From assembly GCF_025758695.1 (NCBI RefSeq), contig NZ_JANJQP010000002.1, forward strand, positions 310,001 through 374,000: a stretch of DNA of 64,000 bases, given 5' to 3'. Of the stretch, positions 8,046-16,224 are shown one piece after another. The stretch comes from Oenococcus kitaharae. Its GTDB lineage: Bacteria > Bacillota > Bacilli > Lactobacillales > Lactobacillaceae. Positions within the stretch are counted from its first letter, which is position 1; every line of letters begins with the position of its first letter. A program made the translations under genes and the position numbers. Below the pieces are notes generated by a model. It was not told the origin of the DNA and made no database searches. It was given only the letters and a program-made list of their open reading frames with translations.

Positions 8046-9521
8046 TTAAAGTTGTTTAATAAAACGATCAAAGGCTTCTTGACCTTGTGCATTGCGTTTG
8101 AAAACACCAGCATCTTCCAAGACGCGAGCAAAGACACGCCCTGCAGCCTGCAAAACATAATCATCTGCTTCTTGGGCATTGCCTGTAAAACTCGCCTTCA
8201 ATTTTTCAGCCCAGAGACGATGGTAATCAGCCATTTGATTGTCTTGACCGAGCACAAATTTAACCACTTCGGCTAATTCAGTCTTCAGTCTAGCTGGTAA
8301 GATAGCCAATCCCATGACTTCAATCAGGCCGATATTTTCTTTTTTAATATGCTGGACATCTTGATGCGGATGAAAAATGCCATCAGGATATTGGCTGGAA
8401 GTCTGATTGTCGCGCAGGACCAGGTCCAATTCAAATTGGTTGTCTCTAAAGCGCGCAATCGGTGTCACTGTATGATGTTTGGTGCCTTGGCTTTCTGCAC
8501 GCACATCAACCGACTCATCGGAATAGTGCCGCCAGCTGTCCAAAATATGTGCGGCTGCTTTGACTAGATCAGCTTGATCTTTGCCAGCCAAACGAATCAC
8601 AGACATGGGCCATTTCACGATACCAGCTGAAACACCGGGAAAGTCTGTCAAAGCAAAAGTCTTTTCTACTTGTGCTTTGGCCATCGGAAATTCGTGCCGG
8701 CCGCCTTGATAATGGTCGTGGCTTAAAATCGATCCGCCGACAATTGGCAGATCAGCATTGGAACCAACCGTATATTCAGGAAACTTGGTCACGATCGACA
8801 AAAGGTTATTAATCGTGACGGCGTCAATATGCATGGGGCGGTGTACTGGCGCAATAAAAATCGCATGTTCATTGAAATAAGCGTAAGGCGAATATTGAAA
8901 GCCCCAAGTCTCGTGATTTAAGGGCAGACGCACGATGCGGTGTTCAGCACGAGCCGGATAGCCTAGACGCCCTGAATAGCCTTCGTTTTCCATACATAAC
9001 TGGCAAAGCGGGTAGCTGGTCGAAGCTTGTCTTCCGGCTGCAGCAATGGCTTTAGGATCTTTTTCCGGTTTGGATAAATTGATTGTGATTTCTAGATTGC
9101 CATAATCCGTTTTTGTCTGAAAAGCGATATTTTTGGCAATTGCTTTAGTTTTGATGTAGTCGCTGGCCTTGGATAAATTAAAGAAATAATCTGTAGCTGT
9201 GTTAGGTGACTGTTTGTATTTTTCCCAGAAAATGTGATTAACCGTGCTGGGTTTTGGGACCGTGAAAGCCATTAACTCAGAACCTAAAATTTCTTTATCT
9301 GTGAGTGAGTCTTCAATTTTTCCATTCGCGACGGCTGTTTGAAGCAGCTGATCACGCACCTGCAGGATATCTTTGTCAGAAATGCCAGTCGGAAAATCTT
9401 GATGTTCTTCACCACTTAAGGCATAAATCCGATTGACTAAATATAATTTATCCATCTCTGAATAAGTACGGCCGCAGCCGATCACCAAATCCGCAAAAGT
9501 CTCCGCTAAATTCTGCGTCAT
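8046..9521 (-). CDS. galT: UDP-glucose--hexose-1-phosphate uridylyltransferase, class II
   Basis: Leloir enzyme exchanging UMP between UDP-glucose and galactose 1-phosphate. Its 491 residues mark it as the long Gram-positive class II GalT rather than the ~350-residue class I. Family segments such as [17 protein letters not shown] and [20 protein letters not shown] are present. GGAGG stands 7-8 bases before the ATG. It lies in one operon with galK (26 bases upstream) and galM. No galE is present in this window, so the UDP-galactose epimerase must be elsewhere. Confidence 0.95.
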   Translation of the reverse strand: MTQNLAETFADLVIGCGRTYSEMDKLYLVNRIYALSGEEHQDFPTGISDKDILQVRDQLLQTAVANGKIEDSLTDKEILGSELMAFTVPKPSTVNHIFWEKYKQSPNTATDYFFNLSKASDYIKTKAIAKNIAFQTKTDYGNLEITINLSKPEKDPKAIAAAGRQASTSYPLCQLCMENEGYSGRLGYPARAEHRIVRLPLNHETWGFQYSPYAYFNEHAIFIAPVHRPMHIDAVTINNLLSIVTKFPEYTVGSNADLPIVGGSILSHDHYQGGRHEFPMAKAQVEKTFALTDFPGVSAGIVKWPMSVIRLAGKDQADLVKAAAHILDSWRHYSDESVDVRAESQGTKHHTVTPIARFRDNQFELDLVLRDNQTSSQYPDGIFHPHQDVQHIKKENIGLIEVMGLAILPARLKTELAEVVKFVLGQDNQMADYHRLWAEKLKASFTGNAQEADDYVLQAAGRVFARVLEDAGVFKRNAQGQEAFDRFIKQL

Positions 9522-9547
9522 TAAAAATCCTCCATAAAAATGTTGTT

Positions 9548-10720
9548 TTAATCTACTGCTTTTGAACCGTCGCCGATCTGTGCAACGTAGAAACCGGCAC
9601 GATAACCGAATTTCTTAAAGTAACGGTCGCCAACGACTTGTTTGACTTGATCCACTTTATCTTTGTCAACAAGGGCGATTGCACAGCCGCCGAATCCTGC
9701 ACCAATCATACGAGCACCTAAAACACCTTCCTGCTGCTGAGCTGTTTCGGCTAATGTGTCCAACTCATCACCAGTGACCACGTAGTCATCTTTCAAAGAC
9801 TTATGAGAACGGTTCATTAGTTGGCCGAACTGTTTGAGATCGCCCCTTGTCAGTGCATCTTTAGCCAACAGGGTCCGCTGATTTTCATAAACAGCATGGC
9901 GTGTACGCTTAATTAAGGTCTCATCAGCGATCAGATCCGTATTTTTATCAAATTCGCTGATGCTCAATTCGCCCAAAGATTTGATAGGCAGCTTGCTCTG
10001 CAGTCTTTTCAGTGCTTCTTCGCATTGCTGACGGCGCTCATTATATTTGGAATCTGCCAATTTGCGCTGCTTGTTTGTATTCATAATCAAAATCACATTA
10101 TCGCCAAACTTAGCCGGTACCAATTCATAGTCCAGTGTATTCGTGTCCAAGAAGATGGCCTGGTCTTTTTTACCAAAGCCGATGGCAAACTGATCCATGA
10201 TGCCTGAGTTGACGCCAATGAAGTCATTCTCAGCTTTTTGACCGGCTTGAACCAGCTGCAAGCGTGTAGTTTTCAGATCGAATAAATCTTCCAAAACAAC
10301 ACCGATCAACAACTCTAGTGAAGCTGACGAGGATAGGCCCGAAGAATTTGGCAGATTGCCCTCTATGGCCAGGTCAAAACCGTTAGGAATCTGGAAGCCT
10401 TCCTTCTCAAGGGCGAGAATCATGCCTTTGACGTAATTGTCCCAGCTGTTGTTAGGACTTTTTTGTATTTTATCCAAATCAAAACTAACAACACCTTGTT
10501 CTTCAAAATTGCCCGAATAGAGGCGAACTGTCTGATCTTGTCTTTTGGATGCAACACCATAAGTGCCCAATGTAATTGCAGCTGGAAAAACATGTCCGCC
10601 ATTATAATCCGTATGTTCGCCGATCAAATTAATGCGTCCAGGCGAGAAAAAACGCCGCTCTGGTTTAGCTGAAAATTTTTCTTGAAAAATAGTCTCTAAT
10701 TTTGTATAAATATCCGTCAT
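9548..10720 (-). CDS. galK: Galactokinase
   Basis: GHMP kinase of 390 residues phosphorylating alpha-D-galactose at C1. Visible motifs are the galactokinase signature [15 protein letters not shown], the ATP-binding loop [14 protein letters not shown] and the C-terminal [15 protein letters not shown] start it at the ATG at 10720, preceded by TTTGGAG; an in-frame start 45 bases upstream has no ribosome-binding site. It is the first gene of galKTM. A GalR-like operator and a cre-like site lie between it and galR, so the operon seems to have its own promoter rather than relying on read-through. Confidence 0.96.
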   Translation of the reverse strand: MTDIYTKLETIFQEKFSAKPERRFFSPGRINLIGEHTDYNGGHVFPAAITLGTYGVASKRQDQTVRLYSGNFEEQGVVSFDLDKIQKSPNNSWDNYVKGMILALEKEGFQIPNGFDLAIEGNLPNSSGLSSSASLELLIGVVLEDLFDLKTTRLQLVQAGQKAENDFIGVNSGIMDQFAIGFGKKDQAIFLDTNTLDYELVPAKFGDNVILIMNTNKQRKLADSKYNERRQQCEEALKRLQSKLPIKSLGELSISEFDKNTDLIADETLIKRTRHAVYENQRTLLAKDALTRGDLKQFGQLMNRSHKSLKDDYVVTGDELDTLAETAQQQEGVLGARMIGAGFGGCAIALVDKDKVDQVKQVVGDRYFKKFGYRAGFYVAQIGDGSKAVD

Positions 10721-10834
10721 GAATAAAACTCCAAATTTCGTCTCGAAATCAATACTTTCTAACAATGCGTGTTTGCAGGTGTGATTTATCTAACTGCCTA
10801 CTCAGCTTCTCTTTCCTACTGAGATATTTTTTGT

Positions 10835-10848
10835 AAACATTTAGTAAA
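10835..10848 (-). promoter_or_regulatory. Candidate GalR operator upstream of galK
   Basis: The 14-mer AAACATTTAGTAAA occurs here and again at 12010-12023 upstream of the galactose permease, identical and each preceded by T. It is the only such shared element in both gal promoter regions, and the TTTAC/GTAAA half-sites resemble LacI-family GalR operators. Binding is inferred. Confidence 0.55.
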
Positions 10849-10882
10849 TCCGAAAAGTAGTTTACCACAAAAACGCATTACA

Positions 10883-10896
10883 AGAAAGCGCTTACT
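10883..10896. promoter_or_regulatory. cre-like site at the galR 3' end / galK upstream region
   Basis: AGAAAGCGCTTACT (from 10883) carries the cre core GAAAGCGCTTAC, matching consensus except at the outermost bases. It overlaps the galR stop codon and lies upstream of the galK operator, a plausible CcpA site for galKTM. Confidence 0.5.
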
Positions 10897-11905
10897 CATT
10901 TTTTTGAAAAGAATCTCGATAGATCAGCCGACTGGGGATAGTGACCCACTTAGTCCAAGTTCGACTGCTTTGGGCGAGTTCGCTGGCTTGGCTGACGGCG
11001 CTTGCGCCCAGCGCGTGCTGGGGCAGATTTACGCTGGTCAAAGAGGGACTCAAATAGGCAGCGGTATCTAAGTCATCAAAGCTGGCCAGAACCAAGTCTG
11101 TTCCAATCATGAGGCCGCTCTCCTGCAGTGCTTTGATGGCGCCGATTGCGATCACATCCGAAGCAATTAATAAAGCATCACAAGGCTTGTTTTGCTGCAG
11201 TAGTGCTTTGACCGCATCCACGCCGGCAGCAGACGACCAGCCGCCCAGTATTTCGTTGCTCTCAAGCTGCTGTTGGGACATCCATTTTTCATAGGCGATT
11301 GTCCGTGGATCCTTGCTGCGGTTTTTGATTTGGCCATCCAGGCCAATTCGTTCGTTAATCCCGCCGATAAAGGCAATATGCTGACGGCCGCTTTGTTTGA
11401 ATTCGTTTAAAATTCTCTCGGTCATTTCCGCTAAATCCGGATTGACGGAATCGATATCGGCTAATCGATCTCGGGAATCAACAAGCACCAGATTCGGGTT
11501 GATTTTCTTGATTTGCCTAATGGCCGAAATAGATAGGTCGCCGGTCACGATGACGGCCGAATATTGGCTTAAATCAATATCTTTGAGGCCATCGGTCAAG
11601 CGAAAAATACCCGCAATTGTGACTCTGCTTTGTTTTGCGGCCTGTTTAATGCCTTGGTGGACGCTGCGCCAATAAGGGTCGTCGACCTCTCTTTGCTCGG
11701 ACATGCTGGTAACAACAGCAATCGTGGCGACGCTCTTTCTTCTTTGCTCGCGATTATTTTCATAATTCAGCTTGCCCGCGATTTGTTTCACTCGTTTGCG
11801 CGTACTTTCAGTCACAGATAAAGTCGGATCTGAATTTAAGATTCGAGAAACAGTCCCAGGGGACACGGCTGCGAGTTTTGCAATTTCCTTAATCGTTACT
11901 GTCAT
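10892..11905 (-). CDS. galR: LacI-family transcriptional regulator of galactose genes
   Basis: DNA-binding repressor of 337 residues. The N-terminal LacI helix-turn-helix reads TIKEIAKLAAVSPGTVSRIL, followed by the hinge and a periplasmic-binding-protein-like effector domain (segments VLVDSRD, IAFIGGINER, ALLIASDVIAIGAIKALQE). It lies between galKTM and the divergent galactose permease, so galactose is the expected inducer. No Shine-Dalgarno sequence is visible before the ATG; a TACAAT element about 15 bases upstream would leave only a very short leader. A cre-like site lies in the shared promoter region. Confidence 0.9.
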   Translation of the reverse strand: MTVTIKEIAKLAAVSPGTVSRILNSDPTLSVTESTRKRVKQIAGKLNYENNREQRRKSVATIAVVTSMSEQREVDDPYWRSVHQGIKQAAKQSRVTIAGIFRLTDGLKDIDLSQYSAVIVTGDLSISAIRQIKKINPNLVLVDSRDRLADIDSVNPDLAEMTERILNEFKQSGRQHIAFIGGINERIGLDGQIKNRSKDPRTIAYEKWMSQQQLESNEILGGWSSAAGVDAVKALLQQNKPCDALLIASDVIAIGAIKALQESGLMIGTDLVLASFDDLDTAAYLSPSLTSVNLPQHALGASAVSQASELAQSSRTWTKWVTIPSRLIYRDSFQKNE

Positions 11906-11933
11906 AGTCTAGTTAAATTCATTGTAATATTTT

Positions 11934-11947
11934 TGTTAGCGCTTTAC
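11934..11947. promoter_or_regulatory. cre-like site in the galR-galP intergenic region
   Basis: Read on the minus strand the element is GTAAAGCGCTAACA, matching the cre core AAAGCGCTAACA with two outer mismatches. It lies 29 bases upstream of the galR start and could give CcpA control of galR. Confidence 0.45.
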
Positions 11948-12009
11948 TTAAGCCACATGAAAATATGCATTTTTTACAGCTGACAGCGGGTGTTTCAAAT
12001 TTTTTTAAT

Positions 12010-12059
12010 AAACATTTAGTAAAAAACTTGACTTTTATTTTGGAAGCGCTTACTATAAT
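12010..12059 (+). promoter_or_regulatory. Promoter, GalR-like operator and cre site of the galactose permease gene
   Basis: In order: the shared operator AAACATTTAGTAAA (12010-12023), a -35 box TTGACT (12028-12033), and 17 bases later TACTAT (12051-12056) overlapping TATAAT (12054-12059). A cre-like element TGGAAGCGCTTACT (12041-12054) overlaps the -10 region. GalR would block just upstream of the -35 box and CcpA would occlude the -10, a coherent two-input promoter. Confidence 0.65.
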
Positions 12060-12116
12060 TTGCAGGTTCTATCCCTACAAATGTTTGGCAATACAACCTG
12101 GATTAAGGAGAGTTTT

Positions 12117-14042
12117 ATGGAAAAAACAAAGAAGACAGTAACTTCGAGGCTGTCTTATTCTTTTGGTGCTTTTGGCCATGACATGTTTTATGCGACCTTG
12201 TCGACCTATTTCATTATGTTTGTGACATCGCATCTATTCGATAAGGAAAGCGGCGCATCAGGTGCCCGCATGATCGGCTATATTACGCTGATCATTATGG
12301 TACTGCGTTTTATCGAATTGGCGATTGATCCCTTTATTGGCAATACGATCGATAATACGACAACGCGTTGGGGCAAATTCAAGCCTTGGGTCGTTGTTGG
12401 CGGTACTGTTGGATCGATTGCACTGACATTATTGTTTACAAATCTCGGCGGGTTGAATATATCTAATCCGATCTTGTATTTAATTATTTTTGCTGTTTTG
12501 TATATCACGATGGACGTGTTTTATTCTTTTAAGGATATCGGCTTTTGGTCAATGATTCCGGCTTTGTCATTTGATTCTCGCGAACGTGAAAAGACAGCGA
12601 CATTTGCTCGTGTTGGTTCAACGATCGGGGCGAATATTGTCGGTGTAATTGTCATGCCGATTGTGCTTTTCTTCTCTTTGAACAGCAATAACGGGCAGGG
12701 AGACAATCGTGGCTGGTTTGCTTTTGCCTTAATTATCGGCTTGGTCTCCTGGATTTCAGCCATTGCAGTTGGTTTAGGAACTAAAGAAATTGATTCTGAT
12801 CTGCGTAAAAACAAAGAAAAGACCTCGCTGAAGGACGTTTTGCATGTTTTGACGCGCAATGATCAGTTGATGTGGCTGTCTCTGTCTTATGCTTTTTATG
12901 CAACTGGTATTCAGATCACGAACGCTCTGGAACTGTATTACTTTACTTATATCTTGGGTAACGCCAGCCAGTTTTCAATTCTAGCTACGTTAAACACCTT
13001 TATCGGCTTGCTGGCCGTCTTATTGTTCCCGCCGCTGGCCAAAAAGTTCAATCGTCGAAACGTCTTCTTCATTTCGATTGCTGTCTTGATTGTCGGTATT
13101 GCCGTGTTTACGATGGCTGGCAATTCTCTACTGCTGGTTCTGATCGGTGCTGAACTCTTCTTTATTCCACAGCCATTGGTTTTCCTAGTCGTTTTGATGA
13201 CAATTACGGATTCTGTCGAATACGGCCAATTAAAGTTCGGACATCGAGACGAAAGCCTGACTTTGTCTGTTCGCCCTCTGCTTGATAAGCTGGGCGGCGC
13301 GATTTCAAACGGTGTTGTCGGTATCACGGCTGTTTGGGCCGGCATGACGGCTGGTGCTTCTTCTCATACAGTCACAGGTCAGGGAAGTACGATCTTCAAA
13401 ATTATGATGTTCGGCCTGCCTTTGCTGCTAGTGGCCATTGCCACGATTGTGTTCTTTAAGAAAGTCACTTTGGATGAAAAAGCACACGCCAAAATTGTTG
13501 ATCAGTTGGAAAAAAGCTGGGGCAAAAACTTCAGTGACAGCAAGGAAAACGCTAGGGTTCCCGTTGCTGCATTAAAAGAAGGTGAATTCGCCTACTATGC
13601 GCCGATTTCCGGTGATCTCGTACCCCTGAAGGATGTCTCTGATCCGACTTTTGCTTCCGGATCCATGGGTGAAGGTTTTGCGATCAAGCCCAATGATGGC
13701 CGGGTTTATGCACCTTTTGACGGTATCATTCGAACGACTTTCTCGACACGGCATGCCGTCGGGATGGTTTCTGATGACGGTATTGCCAGTCTGATCCATA
13801 TCGGAGTTGGGACGGTGAACATGCGCGGGACTGGTTTTATTAATTACTTCGAAAGCGGCCAGCATGTCAAACGCGGTGATTTGCTGATCGAGTTCTGGGA
13901 TCCAGCCATTCAAAAAGCTGGCTTCGATGATACCGTAATTGCTGTGATTACGAATTCTAACAGCCTGTCGCATTTTGAACTCGTGAAAAGCAGCGGCCAA
14001 GTCACTAAAGATGATCTGATATTAAAGCTAACTAAAAAATGA
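12117..14042 (+). CDS. Galactose/lactose permease, GPH family with C-terminal EIIA domain (LacS/GalP type)
   Basis: Secondary sugar transporter of 641 residues, close in length to LacS. Residues ~1-460 form a GPH-family carrier of about 12 helices (early segment SRLSYSFGAFGHDMFYATLS; AIDPFIGNTIDNTTTRWGKF). A linker leads to a IIA(Glc)-like domain from ~485 on (YAPISGDLVPL, RVYAPFDGII). The HPr-phosphorylated histidine is conserved as His561 in LIHIGVGTVNMRG, so PTS-dependent tuning of transport is possible. The start at 12117 follows AAGGAGAG. It is divergent from galR and galKTM. Whether the main substrate is galactose or lactose is unclear; no beta-galactosidase gene is nearby, favouring galactose. 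Confidence 0.9.
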   Translation: MEKTKKTVTSRLSYSFGAFGHDMFYATLSTYFIMFVTSHLFDKESGASGARMIGYITLIIMVLRFIELAIDPFIGNTIDNTTTRWGKFKPWVVVGGTVGSIALTLLFTNLGGLNISNPILYLIIFAVLYITMDVFYSFKDIGFWSMIPALSFDSREREKTATFARVGSTIGANIVGVIVMPIVLFFSLNSNNGQGDNRGWFAFALIIGLVSWISAIAVGLGTKEIDSDLRKNKEKTSLKDVLHVLTRNDQLMWLSLSYAFYATGIQITNALELYYFTYILGNASQFSILATLNTFIGLLAVLLFPPLAKKFNRRNVFFISIAVLIVGIAVFTMAGNSLLLVLIGAELFFIPQPLVFLVVLMTITDSVEYGQLKFGHRDESLTLSVRPLLDKLGGAISNGVVGITAVWAGMTAGASSHTVTGQGSTIFKIMMFGLPLLLVAIATIVFFKKVTLDEKAHAKIVDQLEKSWGKNFSDSKENARVPVAALKEGEFAYYAPISGDLVPLKDVSDPTFASGSMGEGFAIKPNDGRVYAPFDGIIRTTFSTRHAVGMVSDDGIASLIHIGVGTVNMRGTGFINYFESGQHVKRGDLLIEFWDPAIQKAGFDDTVIAVITNSNSLSHFELVKSSGQVTKDDLILKLTKK

Positions 14043-14048
14043 TTTTTG

Positions 14049-14076
14049 AAACATCCGATTGTGCGGATGTTTTTTT
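14049..14076 (+). terminator. Terminator after the galactose permease gene
   Basis: Arms AAACATCCG (14049-14057) and CGGATGTTT (14064-14072) with a 6-base loop, followed by further T residues. Confidence 0.85.
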
Positions 14077-14167
14077 GTTAAAATAAATCTAATTCATAGG
14101 AAAGGCTTTTCTATTCTTGGCGGCTTGGATTAGTTTACAACACGCAATAATCAATGTTTTAGTGCTC

Positions 14168-14191
14168 AAGGGGACAAGTGTCTCTTTTTTT
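14168..14191 (+). terminator. Terminator-like hairpin in the MFS leader region
   Basis: AAGGGGAC (14168-14175) can pair with GTCTCTTT (14180-14187, two G-U pairs) around the tetraloop AAGT and is followed by Ts. It may be part of a regulated leader for the downstream transporter. Confidence 0.4.
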
Positions 14192-14241
14192 AACGCATTC
14201 AAATAATTATTGCTGTTAGTCCGAACTATAAACACTTGATC

Positions 14242-14271
14242 AGTGGTCGGCGATGAGCTGACCACTTTTTT
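14242..14271 (+). terminator. Strong intrinsic terminator 34 bases before the MFS gene (possible attenuator)
   Basis: AGTGGTCGGC (14242-14251), loop GATGA and GCTGACCACT (14257-14266) form a 10-bp stem with one G-U pair, followed by a run of six Ts. The next gene on this strand starts at 14305, and the previous gene already has its own terminator. A transcription attenuator for the MFS gene is therefore plausible. An alternative pairing of GCTGAC with upstream GTTAGT (14215-14220) could act as anti-terminator (inference). Confidence 0.6.
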
Positions 14272-14304
14272 ATTGGCGGTCTGACATGCTCTTTGGAGTG
14301 TCAT

Positions 14305-15486
14305 ATGGACAATAAAATAATTCGCCAAAATCTCTACAAAGGCTATATCTACCAATTTGCTAGTTATTTCGGTATCACAAGCCTTTGGGTTATGTACTTG
14401 GGGCAGCAAGGTCTGTCCTTATGGCAGATGGGCCTCTGTGAAAGCATTTTTCATATTGCAAGTTTTGTGTTTGAACTGCCAACAGGTGTTTTAGCCGACC
14501 GTTTCAAATACAAAACCGTTCTGGTTTTCGGCCGGCTGATGGCTCTTATTAGCGCAGTTATCATGCTGTTTGCCAATAATTTCTTTTTCTTTGCTGTCTC
14601 CTTTATTTTCAGTGCCTGGTCTTACAATATGCAGTCCGGCACGATTGATGCCCTGATGTATGAATCATTGGACCCAAAGGATCGTCATGGCCGATATCCG
14701 CATGTGGTCAGCGTCAGCAATTCTTTAATCGAAGCCGCTAGCACAATCGGCGCCATGTTAGCTGCTGTTTTTGTGCATTGGCATTTTCAAATAACCTACT
14801 GGATTGAAATTGCCTGCGCCATCATCGCCGGTCTGGCAGCTTATAGGATGCATGAGCCGATCCGACAAAATGATCGTTTAGCCACGGAACAGCCGCGCAT
14901 TTGGTCCATTATTAAAGAATCGGCAAAATTTTTATATCAGACCAAACAGCTTCAGCATCTGATGCTGATTGAGGCTGTGTTTTCCAGCATTTGTACCTGT
15001 TATTATTACTATTTCCAGTCTCTGATGGCCGACTATCATTTCAGCAGCTGGTTAATTTCGTTTTTGATGCTGGTTTCAGCTGTTACCAACATTGCTGCTG
15101 TTCAGATGACGCCCTATTTGCAGAGCCGTTTTTCTCAAAAACATTTAATTTTTGGTCTTAGTACTCTGCTGACATTGTGCCTGCTGCTGACATGGGTTAA
15201 TTGGATTCCGACTTTAATCGGCCTTTATTTAATTGTCAACTTGCTGGCTGCAGCTGTGGAACCGTTATTCAGCAATTACAATAATCAATTAATTCCGAGC
15301 GGTCAACGAGCGACCCTGATTAGCACGGCCAGCATGCTGTTCTCTTTATCGATGATTGTTGTTTTTCCATTAGTCGGTTATTTAATCCAAATTGTGAATT
15401 TTTCGATGGCTTTTGGTCTACTGGGATTGATCTTTTGTGCCCTATTATTTTGGGAAACGTTGGTCACCAGAAAACAAGCTGCTTGA
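14305..15486 (+). CDS. MFS transporter
   Basis: Polytopic membrane protein of 393 residues with about 12 hydrophobic segments. After the second helix it has the major-facilitator motif A (TGVLADRFKYKTV), and a YMHEPIR-like polar central loop divides two six-helix halves. Proton-driven efflux of drugs or small metabolites is the usual role of such proteins; the substrate is unknown. The ATG at 14305 follows TTTGGAGTG; a TTG 12 bases upstream is an alternative. It stands alone, convergent with gatD only 3 bases beyond its stop, and is preceded by two terminator-like hairpins that may control it. Confidence 0.82.
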   Translation: MDNKIIRQNLYKGYIYQFASYFGITSLWVMYLGQQGLSLWQMGLCESIFHIASFVFELPTGVLADRFKYKTVLVFGRLMALISAVIMLFANNFFFFAVSFIFSAWSYNMQSGTIDALMYESLDPKDRHGRYPHVVSVSNSLIEAASTIGAMLAAVFVHWHFQITYWIEIACAIIAGLAAYRMHEPIRQNDRLATEQPRIWSIIKESAKFLYQTKQLQHLMLIEAVFSSICTCYYYYFQSLMADYHFSSWLISFLMLVSAVTNIAAVQMTPYLQSRFSQKHLIFGLSTLLTLCLLLTWVNWIPTLIGLYLIVNLLAAAVEPLFSNYNNQLIPSGQRATLISTASMLFSLSMIVVFPLVGYLIQIVNFSMAFGLLGLIFCALLFWETLVTRKQAA

Positions 15487-15489
15487 TTT

Positions 15490-16224
15490 TTAAAAACTTT
15501 CAGTTGGGATCGCGGCTAATTTGCCTTGCCAATCAATCTCTGGATAGCGTTTTGACAGCGCGTTTTTCAGGATGCGCTTGGCTAAATTACCATTACGCGT
15601 CAGAATCGGCCCGTGAAAATAGGTGCCGTAGACTTGTCTATAAATTACGCCCTCTGTCTGGTCATCGCCGTTATTGCCGTTGCCGGAAATAACATGACCC
15701 AGAGCTTTTTCGCCCTCGCCCAAAAAAGTACGGCCCTGATGGTTTTCAAAACCATGATAGGTTTCGCCGTTTTCGTTATTTTTAATTTCGATATTGCCGA
15801 TTAGGCGTTTGCCGCGCATACCATCTTTTAATTCAGGCGAATTGAGATTAACAGTATGATGCGACATGACGCCGATACCGTTGATGACTTTGCCATCCGC
15901 AAATTCCATGGTCCGGCCTAATAATTGGAAACCACCGCAAACAGCCAATAATGATCCGCCTTGTTCGATATAAGCTTTGATTTCCGCTGATTTGCCCGGC
16001 AGGTCTTTAGCGGTCACGGATTCTTCGTAGTCTTGACCGCCGCCAAAAAGCACGAAATCATAATCGTCAGCCTTAAATGTGTCATGGAGCGAAACGAGAT
16101 GATAATCGACGGTCACACCAATTTGTTTAGCATAGTAAGTCAAAGCGATCACATTGCCGTAATCGCCGTATGTATTCATCAAATCACCATATAAATGTGC
16201 AATTCGAAGCTTATAAGCTGTCAT
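15490..16224 (-). CDS. gatD: Lipid II isoglutaminyl synthase, glutaminase subunit GatD
   Basis: Glutamine amidotransferase of 244 residues that supplies ammonia to MurT for amidating the alpha-carboxyl of D-Glu in lipid II. The nucleophile Cys96 lies in LLAVCGGFQLLG and the catalytic His204 in GTYFHGPILTRN, the CobB/CobQ-like arrangement of GatD (Cys94/His189 in S. aureus). Its start codon shares one base with the murT stop (TAATG), so the pair is translationally coupled. Amidation is usually needed for efficient cross-linking and for lysozyme resistance. Confidence 0.93.
   Translation of the reverse strand: MTAYKLRIAHLYGDLMNTYGDYGNVIALTYYAKQIGVTVDYHLVSLHDTFKADDYDFVLFGGGQDYEESVTAKDLPGKSAEIKAYIEQGGSLLAVCGGFQLLGRTMEFADGKVINGIGVMSHHTVNLNSPELKDGMRGKRLIGNIEIKNNENGETYHGFENHQGRTFLGEGEKALGHVISGNGNNGDDQTEGVIYRQVYGTYFHGPILTRNGNLAKRILKNALSKRYPEIDWQGKLAAIPTESF

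Noticed and set aside
10797-10823. Repeat CTCAGTAGG/CTGAGTAGG upstream of galK as a second operator
   Set aside because: The inverted part is only five bases long and the element is not repeated at the permease promoter; too weak to call.
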